This document shows positions 43,821 through 52,627 of a stretch of 64,000 bases of DNA, piece after piece (the stretch's first letter is position 1; each line of letters starts with the position of its first letter). Source of the stretch: Cryobacterium flavum (lineage in GTDB: Bacteria > Actinomycetota > Actinomycetes > Actinomycetales > Microbacteriaceae); the NCBI RefSeq assembly GCF_900103805.1, contig NZ_FNIB01000001.1, positions 62,001-126,000 on the forward strand, given 5' to 3'. The translations under genes and the position numbers were made by a program. A model generated the notes under the pieces. It was not told the DNA's origin. It saw only the letters and a list, made by a program, of their open reading frames with translations, and searched no databases.

Positions 43821-44822
43821 CTAGCGCACCAGTTTCGGCAGAACGGATGCGCCGAAGACGTCGATCCACTGTTTCTGGTTACGGCCAACGTTGTGCAGGT
43901 AGATACGGTCGAAACCGAGGTCGACGAACCTCTGAATGTATTTGCGGTGCTCGTCGGGGTCGGCCGAGATGATCATGCGACCCTCGAAGTCCTCCGGGCG
44001 CACGAGTTTGGCCAGCTGCTCGAACTCGAATGGCGAACGGATGTCGCTCTTCGGAAATCGCATGCCGCCGTTCGGCCACTCGTGCAGCGCATTGGCCATC
44101 GCCTCTTCGTCGGTCTCGGCCCAGCTCAGGTGCAGCTGCAGCACCCTGGGCATCGTCGAGGGGTCTTTTCCGGCCTCGCGCGCACCGTCGTCGAATTTGC
44201 CGAACAGCATCGAGATCTTCTCCAGCGGGGCGCCGACCGTGATCAGGCCGTCGGCCAGCCGACCGGCGCGCTTGGCGGTGACCGGGCCGGCGGTGGCGAC
44301 CAGAATCTCGGGGGCAACCGGCGGCATGGTCCACAGCCGGGTCGACTCGAGCTTGAAGAACTGGCCGGCGTGCTTGACGTCCCGGCCGGCCAGTGAGCCG
44401 GCGAACAGTTTGGAGATGATCTCGATGGCCTCGAACATGCGGTTGATGCGCTCGGGGGCCTCGGGCCAGTAGCCGCCCACGATGTGTTCGTTCAGAGCTT
44501 CTCCACTGCCCAGTCCCAGCCAGTGTCGGCCGGGGTACATCGAGGCGAGCGTCGCCGAGGCCTGGGCGACCATGGCGGGGTGCCAGCGAAACGTCGGGGC
44601 GGTCACGCCGGGCCCGAAGTTGCCGGTGGTGCGCTCGGCGATCGAGGCGAGCACGCCCCAGACAAAGCTCGACTGCCCCTGCGCCGGAACCCAGGGCTGA
44701 AAGTGGTCGGCCGCCATCACACCGGTGAAACCGTGCTGCTCGGCGTACGCCGAGAGTGCGACCGCTTCGGCCGGTGGAAACTGCTCCAACATAGCCGCAT
44801 AGCCAATTTGCAATTGGGTCAC
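43821..44822 (-). CDS. LLM-class F420-dependent oxidoreductase (G6PDH-related)
   Basis: This 333-residue protein starts at GTG 44822 with GAAAGG upstream. It shares the Fgd architecture: GVMAADHFQPWVPAQGQ near residue 33 with the active-site His and Trp, PTFRWHPAMVAQASATL near 71, LGLGSGEALNEHIVGGYWPE near 100 and VATAGPVTAKRAGRLADG near 170. It belongs to the wider F420 G6P-related family, so its substrate is not glucose-6-phosphate with any certainty. Its stop abuts the cofE start, so a direct link to F420 is clear. Confidence 0.88.
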   Translation of the reverse strand: MTQLQIGYAAMLEQFPPAEAVALSAYAEQHGFTGVMAADHFQPWVPAQGQSSFVWGVLASIAERTTGNFGPGVTAPTFRWHPAMVAQASATLASMYPGRHWLGLGSGEALNEHIVGGYWPEAPERINRMFEAIEIISKLFAGSLAGRDVKHAGQFFKLESTRLWTMPPVAPEILVATAGPVTAKRAGRLADGLITVGAPLEKISMLFGKFDDGAREAGKDPSTMPRVLQLHLSWAETDEEAMANALHEWPNGGMRFPKSDIRSPFEFEQLAKLVRPEDFEGRMIISADPDEHRKYIQRFVDLGFDRIYLHNVGRNQKQWIDVFGASVLPKLVR

Positions 44823-44849
44823 TGTGACCTTTCCGCGCTCAAGAATGTT

Positions 44850-44870
44850 GTACCCATTCAATCGCAACAC
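44850..44870 (-). promoter_or_regulatory. Motif shared with the fgd upstream region
   Basis: GTACCCATTCAATCGCAAC (44850-44868) resembles GTACCCAATATTCGCAC upstream of fgd (35110-35126). Both lie 18-30 bp upstream of an F420-dependent oxidoreductase on the minus strand. This is a candidate common operator or promoter element. Confidence 0.35.
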
Positions 44871-44930
44871 GGCCGGGGTCGCTTCCGATACCGCCGCCTG
44901 GCATCCGCTTCAGGCTTATAGGCTTGACGA

Positions 44931-45767
44931 ATGCGCATTGCCACCTGGAACGTCAACTCCGTTCGTGCCCGCTCCGGGCGAATCGTCGACTGGATGGAAC
45001 GCGAGGACATCGACGTTCTCGCCATGCAGGAGATCAAGTGCAAGCCGGAGCAATTTCCGTCGCAGGCGTTCGAGGATGCCGGCTACGACCTGGCCATTCA
45101 CGGCCTCAGCCAGTGGAACGGTGTGGCGTTCGCGAGCCGGGAACCGATGACGGATGTTGTCACCACCTTTCCGAATATGCCCGGCTTCCAGAAGGGGTCA
45201 GTTGGCCCTGACCAGCCGCTCGAGGCGCGCGCGCTCGGCGTGACCGTGACCGACCTGCGGCTGTGGAGCCTCTACGTGCCGAACGGTCGCGCGCTCGGCG
45301 ACCCGCACTACGCCTACAAGCTGGCCTGGCTGAAGGCGCTCCAGACCCACACGGCCGAGGAACTCAGCCAGCACCCCGCGCTCGCGCTGGCCATGATGGG
45401 CGACTGGAACGTCGCGCCGCGCGACGAAGACATGGGCGACCCGAGCTTCGTGCCCGGGCTCTCGACCCACATCTCTGTGGCCGAGCGGGCCGCGTTTGAC
45501 GCCTTCGAACGGGCAGGACTGACCGACGTCGTGCGGCCGATCGTGCCCGAAGGGTTCACCTTCTGGGACTACAAGCAGCTGCGTTTTCCGCGCAACGAGG
45601 GCATGCGCATCGACTTTATTCTCGGCTCCCCAGCCTTCGCCGATCTGGTGACGGATGCCAGCATCCACCGCAACGAACGCAAGGGCGACGCCCCGAGCGA
45701 CCATGTGCCGGTGCTCGTCGACCTCGATCTCGGCGGCGATGACGACGACCGCCCGATGATTTTCTAA
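44931..45767 (+). CDS. xthA: Exodeoxyribonuclease III
   Basis: This 278-residue AP endonuclease/3' exonuclease repairs abasic DNA. The EEP fold is clear: MRIATWNVNSVRARSGR at the N-terminus, the metal-binding Glu in LAMQEIKC near residue 35, MGDWNVAPRDEDMGDP near 158, MRIDFILGSP near 224 and the catalytic SDHVPV near 256. It ends directly at the start of the next gene (TAA then ATG). Confidence 0.95.
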   Translation: MRIATWNVNSVRARSGRIVDWMEREDIDVLAMQEIKCKPEQFPSQAFEDAGYDLAIHGLSQWNGVAFASREPMTDVVTTFPNMPGFQKGSVGPDQPLEARALGVTVTDLRLWSLYVPNGRALGDPHYAYKLAWLKALQTHTAEELSQHPALALAMMGDWNVAPRDEDMGDPSFVPGLSTHISVAERAAFDAFERAGLTDVVRPIVPEGFTFWDYKQLRFPRNEGMRIDFILGSPAFADLVTDASIHRNERKGDAPSDHVPVLVDLDLGGDDDDRPMIF

Positions 45768-46352
45768 ATGGCTCTCACACCCCCATCCGCGTCACCATCC
45801 GTCACCGTTTCCATCACCCGCACGGTCGATCCGGCGCGCTTCACCGAGGCGAGCGAGTGGGTGCAGTACGGCATCAACCTCGCCCACAAATACGCCGGGT
45901 TTCTCGGGTCGGGCTGGGTGCGGGGCAGCGAAGATTCCGCGACCTGGAACATGCTGTACCGCTTCTCCGACCCCGAGAGTCTTGAGGCCTGGGAGAATTC
46001 CGACGAGCGCACCGAGTGGCTCGAGGCCGGAACCGACCTGGTGCTCGACGCCCACGTGGAGAAACGCACCGGCATCGAGGGTTGGTTCGACGGCATGCAA
46101 CCGGAGCCGGGAGAACCTGCCCTGGTGCCGCCGCCGCGCTGGAAGCAAGCGATCAGCATCTGGCTCGGCTTCTTTCCGGTCAACCTCGTCTTCACCCTGC
46201 TCGTGACCTGGTTCGTTCCCGGCTGGGGCGACCTCGCGACGGCGCTCAAGGTGCTGCTGACCACCCTCGTGCTCACGCCGCTGATGGCCTACTTCGTGCT
46301 GCCGTGGGTGACCCGGATGCTGCGTCCCTGGCTGCAGAAACAGCCCCGCTGA
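45768..46352 (+). CDS. Antibiotic biosynthesis monooxygenase-like protein with C-terminal membrane segments
   Basis: This 194-residue protein starts immediately after the xthA stop, so translation is coupled. Residues 8-100 have the ABM ferredoxin-like domain (VTVSITRTVDPARFTEASEW, FRFSDPESLEAWENSDE-like stretch). Residues 125-185 hold two membrane helices, KQAISIWLGFFPVNLVFTLLV and a second ending MAYFVLPWV. This ABM-plus-two-helices form is known in Actinobacteria and Proteobacteria but has no settled role. Confidence 0.8.
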   Translation: MALTPPSASPSVTVSITRTVDPARFTEASEWVQYGINLAHKYAGFLGSGWVRGSEDSATWNMLYRFSDPESLEAWENSDERTEWLEAGTDLVLDAHVEKRTGIEGWFDGMQPEPGEPALVPPPRWKQAISIWLGFFPVNLVFTLLVTWFVPGWGDLATALKVLLTTLVLTPLMAYFVLPWVTRMLRPWLQKQPR

Positions 46353-46375
46353 CCAAGGCCAACACCAACACCAAC

Positions 46376-46409
46376 GGCATCCGTCGGCGAGAAGCCGACG
46401 ACGGATGCC
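46376..46409. terminator. Hairpin between convergent ABM-like gene and putP
   Basis: GGCATCCGTCGGC (46376-46388) pairs with GCCGAC-GAC-GGATGCC (46394-46409) with a three-base bulge around a 5-base loop. It lies between two convergent stops and is built from an inverted GGCATCC/GGATGCC pair. Neither side has a long T tract. Confidence 0.65.
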
Positions 46410-46434
46410 GCCCAGGTGTGAAGCGCGAGGTGCG

Positions 46435-47940
46435 TTAGACGGACACCTTTTCGGGCGCCACGTACTTCGAGTGCGCCTGTTCGGCGGCCAGATCGAACTC
46501 GGCGTCGATCTCAGCGTTCGGCTTGTAGGTGAGCAGCGAAACGACGACGGCCACGATCAGGCTGGCGGCGAAGCCCGGCACGATCTCGTACATCACGCCG
46601 GCCAGGGGGGAATTTCCCCAGATGAACACGACGACAGCGCCGGTGACCATCGAGGCGAGCGTGCCCCAGGTCGAGAGCTTCTTCCAGAACAGGGAGAGGA
46701 GTACGACCGGTCCGAACGCGGCACCGAAGCCGGCCCAGGCAAAGCCGACCAGCGCGAGGATGGTCGTGTCGCGGTTCAAGGCGATGATGCCGGCGACGAC
46801 TGCCACGAGCAAAACTCCGATACGGCCGAGCATCACCAGGTGCTTCGACGAGGCGTTCTTCTTGCCGACGATCTTGTAGAGGTCTTCGACCAGCGCCGAG
46901 GACGAGACGATCAGCTGCGAGGAAATGGTGCTCATGATAGCGGCGAGAACGGCTGCCAGGACCAGACCCGCGATGAACGGGTGGAACAGGGTCTGAGCCA
47001 GCATCAGGAAGACCGTTTCGGGGTCGGCCAGAGTCAGGTCCGGGTTCTGCTGGAAGTAGGCGATGCCGATGAGGGCCGTCGCGACGGCACCGAGGGCGGT
47101 GAGAATCATCCAGCCGATGCCGATGCGGCGACCCGCCGTGGCATCCTGCGGGGTGCGCATGGCCATGAAGCGCACGATGATGTGCGGCTGGCCGACGTAG
47201 CCGAGGCCCCAGGCTGCGGCGGAGATGATGCCGAGTGCGGTTCCACCGGCCGTGAGCGAGAGCAGGTCGGGGTTGAACTCACGAATGGAGTCCAGGGTGG
47301 CCGTGATTCCGCCGGTGGCGTTGAGGGCCACGACGGGAATCGCAATCAGCGCGACCAGCATGAGAATGCCCTGGGCGACGTCGGTGAGGGTGGCGCCGAG
47401 AAAACCGCCGAACAGTGTGTAGAGCAGGGTCACTCCGCCGACGATCAGCATGCCAGTGAGGAACGTCGAGCCGAAGGACGTCTCGAAGAACACGCCGCCG
47501 GCGACCATGCCGGAGGCCACGTAGAAGGTGAAGAACACCAGGATGATCACGCCGGAGACGATGCGCAGCAGGCGTGATGAGTCTTTGAGCCGGTTCTCGA
47601 AGAAGCTCGGGATGGTGATCGAGTTGTTTGACACGAAGGTGTAGGAACGGAGCCGCGGGGCCACGAACTTCCAGTTCAGCCAGGCGCCGATGGTCAGGCC
47701 GATGGCCATCCAGGCTTCGACCAGGCCACCCACGTAGATTGCTCCGGGAAGGCCAAGCAGAAGCCAGCCGGACATGTCGGAGGCTCCGGCGCTCAGGGCT
47801 GCTGTGCCCGGTTTGAGGCCTCGGCCGGCGAGCATATAGTCGTCAAGATCTTTCGTTTGCCGAAAGGCAAAGTACCCGATGGCGACCATGCCAACGAGGT
47901 ATAAAACGATTGCGATTAACTGAAATGTTTGATCCGTCAA
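46435..47940 (-). CDS. putP: Sodium/proline symporter
   Basis: This 501-residue SSS-family symporter has about 13 membrane helices. The motifs AGGRGL-like DYMLAGRGLKPGTAALSAGASDMSGWLLLGLPGAIY region (quoted here as MLAGRGLKPGTAALSAGAS) near residue 35 and GYVGQPHIIVRFMA near residue 255 are typical of PutP. I use TTG at 47940 with AAAGGA (minus strand of 47947-47952) upstream; the frame is open to 48144 but the upstream part is unlike the family. It is divergent from the dehydratase gene. Proline uptake is inferred from the family. Confidence 0.9.
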   Translation of the reverse strand: MTDQTFQLIAIVLYLVGMVAIGYFAFRQTKDLDDYMLAGRGLKPGTAALSAGASDMSGWLLLGLPGAIYVGGLVEAWMAIGLTIGAWLNWKFVAPRLRSYTFVSNNSITIPSFFENRLKDSSRLLRIVSGVIILVFFTFYVASGMVAGGVFFETSFGSTFLTGMLIVGGVTLLYTLFGGFLGATLTDVAQGILMLVALIAIPVVALNATGGITATLDSIREFNPDLLSLTAGGTALGIISAAAWGLGYVGQPHIIVRFMAMRTPQDATAGRRIGIGWMILTALGAVATALIGIAYFQQNPDLTLADPETVFLMLAQTLFHPFIAGLVLAAVLAAIMSTISSQLIVSSSALVEDLYKIVGKKNASSKHLVMLGRIGVLLVAVVAGIIALNRDTTILALVGFAWAGFGAAFGPVVLLSLFWKKLSTWGTLASMVTGAVVVFIWGNSPLAGVMYEIVPGFAASLIVAVVVSLLTYKPNAEIDAEFDLAAEQAHSKYVAPEKVSV

Positions 47941-48097
47941 TGGGATTCCTTTGTTGGGATGCCCGACGTACTGGACGTGATTACCCGAGGTGCCGGGCAA
48001 GCTCAAAGCTCCAGTCTCGCAGAAACACGGGCTTTTTACCATTGTTTGTCCCCCATTTACTCTTCCAGCTCGCGAGGGTGTGCGATCCTGAGTGGTC
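47941..48097. promoter_or_regulatory. Divergent promoter region of putP and the dehydratase gene
   Basis: This 157-bp gap holds both start regions. It includes AGGAATCCCA in front of the putP TTG and a pyrimidine-rich stretch before the dehydratase start. I see no clear palindromic operator. Confidence 0.4.
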
Positions 48098-49792
48098 ATG
48101 CACACAAATGACAGAGCTGTCGGCGTTGACCGCAAACTGACCAATTATGCCGACCGGGATTTCAGCAAATTCATTCGGCGGGCCTTTCTTGCCTCGGCCG
48201 GATTGGACCCCGAAGACCTCGACCGACCGGTCGTTGGCATCGTCAATACCTCCTCGGATTTCACGACCTGCCACCGGGATATGCCTCAGCTCATCGAGAG
48301 CGTGAAACGCGGAGTACTCGAGGCCGGCGGCCTGCCCTTCGTCTTTCCGGTCATGTCCATCGGTGAAATTCTGACCACCCCCACGAGCATGCTCTTTCGC
48401 AATCTCATGGCCATGGAACTCGAAGAGCAGCTCGGCAGCCAACCGATGGATTCGGTGGTTCTGCTGGGAGGCTGCGACAAGACCGTGCCGGCCGAACTCA
48501 TGGCGGCAGCGTCTGCCGACATCCCGGCAATCTCGCTCGTCGTCGGCCCGATGTCCGTCGGAAGCTACAAGGGCGAACGGCTCGGCGCCTGCACCGACTG
48601 TCGCCGCCTGTGGTCGGAGTTCCGCGCCGGTACGATCGACGAGACCACCATCGGCGAGATCAACCAGGAACTCGCGCCGACCGCCGGTACCTGCATGGTG
48701 ATGGGTACGGCCTCAACCATGGCCTGCGTCGTTGAAGCGATGGGAATGTCGCTCCCCTTCGCAGGCACCGCACCGGCCGTCTCCGCCCACCGGCTGCGGC
48801 TCGGCGTGCAGACCGGCCGTCGGGCCGTCGAGATCGCCGCCGCCGACCGCCGACCGTCGCAGATCATGACTGCGGGGGCATTCCACAACGCGGTGACCGT
48901 ACTCGCTGCCATCTCCGGTTCGACGAACGCGATCATCCACCTGACCGCGATTGCCCGGCGGCTCGGCATTGAGCTCGACCTCGACGACTTTCACGAGATC
49001 GCGGCGCGCACTCCGCTGCTGGTGGACTGCAAACCGGCCGGCCAGAACTACCTGCCGGACATGCACCGCGACGGCGGGGTGCCCGCCCTGCTCAAAACCC
49101 TGTCCCCGCTGCTCGACCTCGATGTGCTGACCATCACCGGCCAGATCCTGGGCGAAGCCCTCGACGGAGCCGTTGCTCCCCAGGCCTGGCAGAGCACGGT
49201 GCACGCGCTCGACGATCCACTCGGACCGACCGGTGCGCTCGTGGCGTTGACCGGCTCCCTCGCGCCGGACGGCGCCGTGATCAAAGTGGCAGCGGCATCC
49301 GCTCACCTGCTGGTGCATGAGGGGATCGCTGCGGTGTTCGATTCCCTCGATGATGTGGAGGCGCGGCTGAACGATGAGAGTCTCGCGCTGACCCCGGATC
49401 ACGTGCTGGTCATGCGCAACATCGGCCCGGTCGGGGCCGGCATGCCGGAAGCCGGATCGATTCCCATCCCCCGCTATCTGGCCCGGCAGGGCGTTCGCGA
49501 CATGGTGCGCATCTCGGACGGGCGCATGAGCGGCACCGCCTATGGCACGATCGTGCTGCACTGTGCACCGGAGGCCGCGATCGGCGGGCCGCTCGCGTTG
49601 GTTCGTGACGGCGATCGGATTCGGCTCGACGTGCCCGGTCGCACAGTCGACCTGCTCGTGGACGACGAGGAGCTCGCCCGTCGGCGTGCCGACCTGCAGC
49701 TGCCGGCCCTGCCTGCGCGCGGCTGGAGTCGACTGCACGCGTCGACGGTTCTGCAGGCCCCAGAGGGTGCCGATCTGGCCTTCCTGCAATAG
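48098..49792 (+). CDS. IlvD/Edd-family dehydratase
   Basis: The 564-residue enzyme (ATG 48098; GTG 48092 possible) removes water from a 2,3-dihydroxy acid or sugar acid using an Fe-S cluster. The three cluster cysteines are visible in TTCHRDM near residue 56, GGCDKT near 125 and GACTDC near 165. IQTGRRAVEIAA-like and SGSTNAIIHLTAIARR segments, and GRMSGTAYGTIVLHCAPEAA near residue 478, fit the family. The catabolic setting and divergence from classical IlvD suggest a sugar-acid dehydratase, but the substrate is not known. Confidence 0.87.
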   Translation: MHTNDRAVGVDRKLTNYADRDFSKFIRRAFLASAGLDPEDLDRPVVGIVNTSSDFTTCHRDMPQLIESVKRGVLEAGGLPFVFPVMSIGEILTTPTSMLFRNLMAMELEEQLGSQPMDSVVLLGGCDKTVPAELMAAASADIPAISLVVGPMSVGSYKGERLGACTDCRRLWSEFRAGTIDETTIGEINQELAPTAGTCMVMGTASTMACVVEAMGMSLPFAGTAPAVSAHRLRLGVQTGRRAVEIAAADRRPSQIMTAGAFHNAVTVLAAISGSTNAIIHLTAIARRLGIELDLDDFHEIAARTPLLVDCKPAGQNYLPDMHRDGGVPALLKTLSPLLDLDVLTITGQILGEALDGAVAPQAWQSTVHALDDPLGPTGALVALTGSLAPDGAVIKVAAASAHLLVHEGIAAVFDSLDDVEARLNDESLALTPDHVLVMRNIGPVGAGMPEAGSIPIPRYLARQGVRDMVRISDGRMSGTAYGTIVLHCAPEAAIGGPLALVRDGDRIRLDVPGRTVDLLVDDEELARRRADLQLPALPARGWSRLHASTVLQAPEGADLAFLQ

Positions 49793-49810
49793 GTACTGTT
49801 GCGCTAGTTG

Positions 49811-52627
49811 TCAGGACGGGTCGAGCAACTGCGCCAAGTGGATGCCGCGGCGGTCGCTGAGATCCTGCAGCTGGGTTCGGCAGGAGAAGCCATCGGCGAG
49901 CATCACGGTCGCAGCCGCGGCGCCGCGCACCGCCGGAAGAAGTTGCTGTTCGGCCACGGCGATCGACACGTCGTAGTGGCCGCGCTCCACGCCGAAGTTG
50001 CCGGCCAGCCCACAGCATCCGCCCAGTTGGGTCAGTTCGGCGCCGGCCTGCTGCAGCAGCGCAGCGTCGGGGCTCCAGCCCATCACGGCGTGGTGGTGGC
50101 AGTGCGGTTGGGCCACGACGGTGGTGCCTTGAAGGTTCGGCGGCAGGTAGTCGGGGAGCGTCGCCAGAAATTCGGCGAGCGTATGGGTGGCCGCGGCCAC
50201 CGGCTGCGCCGCCTCATGGCCGAGTAGTTCGAGGGCGTCGGAGCGGAGCACACCGGTGCAGGAGGGCTCGAGTCCGACGATCGGGATACCGGCGTGCGCG
50301 ACCGCGGCGAGCTGGCCGACGGTTTTGCCGAGAATGGTGCGCGCCGCATCGAGCTGCCCGGTGGAGATCCAGGTGAGGCCGCAACACAGCGGCTGCTCGG
50401 GGATCTGCACGGTGCATCCGGCGGCTTCCAGCACCCGCACTGCGGCACGGCCCACCTCCGGCGTGAAATAGTTCGTGAAGGAATCCGCCCAGAGCAGTAC
50501 CGGGCGCGCATTCTCGGCGCTAGGGCGCGGCTCGCGAGCCTGAAACCAGTCAGTGAAGGTCTGTTCGGCGAAGGTTGGGATCGAGCGACGGTGGTCGATG
50601 CCGGCCAGCCAAAGAGCCAGTCGGCTCAGCAGGGGCAGCCGCACCAGCCGGTTGAGCAGCTTCGGGGCGACGGAGGCCAGGCGAGCCCACCTTGGCAGCC
50701 AGCCCAGCGAGTAGTGGGTGATCGGGCGCAGCCGACCCTTGAAACTCTGGTGCAGCACCTCCGCCTTGTAGGCCGCCATGTCCACCCCGGTCGGACAATC
50801 CGAGGCGCAGCCCTTGCAGGACAGACACAGATCGAGGGCATCGTGCACTTCCGGTGAACGCCAGTTCGCGCCACCCTGGTTGATCATCTCCTGCAGCACC
50901 CGGGCCCGGCCCCGCGTGGAATCCTTCTCATCCCGGGTCGCCAGGTAGGAGGGGCACATCACGCTGTCGCCGGTGTTCTCGGCTCGACACAGGCCCACTC
51001 CGGTGCAGCGGTGCACGGCCTGGCTGAAGTCGCCCCCGTCAGAGGCATAGGACAGGGCCAGCCCGGTGCGCACCGACGGCGCGTGCGCCGAGCGGATGTC
51101 CGCATCCAGCGGGCGCGGATCCACGACGATCCCCGGGTTCAGCACGTTGTCCGGGTCCATGATGGCCTTCACCGAGCCGAACAGGGCGAGCGCGGCCTCG
51201 GAGTACATGATGGGTAGCAGCTCGCTCCGGGCCCGGCCGTCGCCGTGCTCGCCGGAGAGCGACCCGCCATAGCTGGCCACGAGCCGGGCCGCATCCGTCA
51301 TGAACGCCCGGAATCGGGCCCGGCCGTCGGCGCGGCCGAAGGGAAAATCGAGGCGGACGTGCACGCAGCCATCGCCGAAGTGCCCGTAGGGAAACCCGAC
51401 CAGGTCGTGCTCGCGCAGAAGCTCGTCGAAGTCGCGCAGGTAGGCGCCGAGGCGCTCCGGCGGAACGGCGGCGTCTTCCCAGCCGGAATGGGCCGGTGCC
51501 CCCACCGGCGACCGACCGGCCAGTCCGGCGCCGTCTTCCCGAATCTTCCACAGTTGGGCGGCCTGGCGCGGGTCGGTGATCACCCTCGCGTCCACCGCGG
51601 AATCGATCTGGCTCACGCGCAGGGCTCGGTCACTGACCTCCTGCGGGTCTCCGCCGGACACCTCGATGAACAGCCAGGCCGTGCCGGCCGGAAGGTCGGG
51701 AACGGCCTCTCGGCCTTTTCGGGTGCGCACGACATCGACGATGCGCGAGTCGAGCCCCTCGCAGGCGGTCGGCTGAAAGGGCAGCACGGCCATGACCGCG
51801 TCGCCGGCCGAACCGATGTCGGAGAAGCCGAGCACGACCATCCGCTTGTGAGCGGCGTCGGCGACCAGGCTGACGCCGGCTTCCAAGACGATCGCCAGGC
51901 TGCCCTCGCTGCCGACCAGCGCGCGCCGCAGGTCGAAATCGCGCTCGGGCAGCAGATGTTCGAGGGCATAGCCGGAGACCTGGCGGCCGAAACGGCCGAG
52001 TTCGGTGCGGATGGTGCCGAGTTCACCGCGCACGAGTTCGCGGAGGGCGTCGGTTTGGGGCGAGGCGGGGGTGCCGTCGCCCCCGAGAAAGAGCCGTTCG
52101 CCGGTTCCGGTCAGCACGTCAAGGTGGGTCACGTTGTCGGCGGTTCGGCCGTAGGCCAGGGTGCGCGAACCGCAGGCATTGTTGCCGATCATGCCGCCAA
52201 TGGTGCAGCGGGTGTGCGTCGACGGGTCGGGGCCGAAGCGCAGACCGAGCTTGAGCGCCGCCTGCTGCAGGGTGGCGTGCACCGTTCCCGGCTGCACCAC
52301 CGCCGTGCGGGCCTCGGCGTCAATCGACACGACCTGGTTCAGGTACCGGCTGAAATCCAGGATGACGCCGGCACCGATGGCGTTTCCGGCCACCGACGTG
52401 CCGGCGCCGCGCGAGGTGAGGGGAATGCCCCGGTCTAGGCAGAGCGCCAACGTCGTGGCCACGTCATCGACGTCGCGCGGCAGCACGACGGCCGACGGAA
52501 CGACGCGGTAGAGCGAAGCGTCCGAGGAATACGCCGCCCTCGTCGTGTCGTCGTCGCGCACATGCCGCACCCCCCGGGAGCGCAGAGCGGTGGCCAGAGA
52601 TTGCGGCTGTGCGACGACGGTGTGCAT
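49811..52627 (-). CDS. FAD-linked and (4Fe-4S) 2-hydroxyacid dehydrogenase (YdiJ/Dld-like)
   Basis: This 938-residue fusion has an N-terminal FAD-binding type 4 domain (TSRGAGTSVAGNAIGAG near residue 75, GGMIGNNACGSRTLAYGRT near 142), an FAD-oxidase C domain (HSGWEDAAVPPE, FPYGHFGDGCVHVRLDFPFG), a ferredoxin-like part (CTGVGLCR..., CLSCKGCASDCPTGVDM near 645) and two CCG domains (LCCGLTW, GGCCGLAGNFG). ATG 52627 is the start; the frame continues to 52774. Relatives oxidise D-lactate, glycolate or D-2-hydroxyglutarate. The nearby L-2-hydroxyglutarate oxidase and glutaryl-CoA dehydrogenase-like genes make D-2-hydroxyglutarate a reasonable guess. Confidence 0.88.
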   Translation of the reverse strand: MHTVVAQPQSLATALRSRGVRHVRDDDTTRAAYSSDASLYRVVPSAVVLPRDVDDVATTLALCLDRGIPLTSRGAGTSVAGNAIGAGVILDFSRYLNQVVSIDAEARTAVVQPGTVHATLQQAALKLGLRFGPDPSTHTRCTIGGMIGNNACGSRTLAYGRTADNVTHLDVLTGTGERLFLGGDGTPASPQTDALRELVRGELGTIRTELGRFGRQVSGYALEHLLPERDFDLRRALVGSEGSLAIVLEAGVSLVADAAHKRMVVLGFSDIGSAGDAVMAVLPFQPTACEGLDSRIVDVVRTRKGREAVPDLPAGTAWLFIEVSGGDPQEVSDRALRVSQIDSAVDARVITDPRQAAQLWKIREDGAGLAGRSPVGAPAHSGWEDAAVPPERLGAYLRDFDELLREHDLVGFPYGHFGDGCVHVRLDFPFGRADGRARFRAFMTDAARLVASYGGSLSGEHGDGRARSELLPIMYSEAALALFGSVKAIMDPDNVLNPGIVVDPRPLDADIRSAHAPSVRTGLALSYASDGGDFSQAVHRCTGVGLCRAENTGDSVMCPSYLATRDEKDSTRGRARVLQEMINQGGANWRSPEVHDALDLCLSCKGCASDCPTGVDMAAYKAEVLHQSFKGRLRPITHYSLGWLPRWARLASVAPKLLNRLVRLPLLSRLALWLAGIDHRRSIPTFAEQTFTDWFQAREPRPSAENARPVLLWADSFTNYFTPEVGRAAVRVLEAAGCTVQIPEQPLCCGLTWISTGQLDAARTILGKTVGQLAAVAHAGIPIVGLEPSCTGVLRSDALELLGHEAAQPVAAATHTLAEFLATLPDYLPPNLQGTTVVAQPHCHHHAVMGWSPDAALLQQAGAELTQLGGCCGLAGNFGVERGHYDVSIAVAEQQLLPAVRGAAAATVMLADGFSCRTQLQDLSDRRGIHLAQLLDPS

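Noticed and set aside
48098..49792. Biosynthetic dihydroxyacid dehydratase IlvD
   Set aside because: No other branched-chain amino acid genes are nearby, and the context is catabolic. The IlvD/Edd family is kept without the ilvD name.
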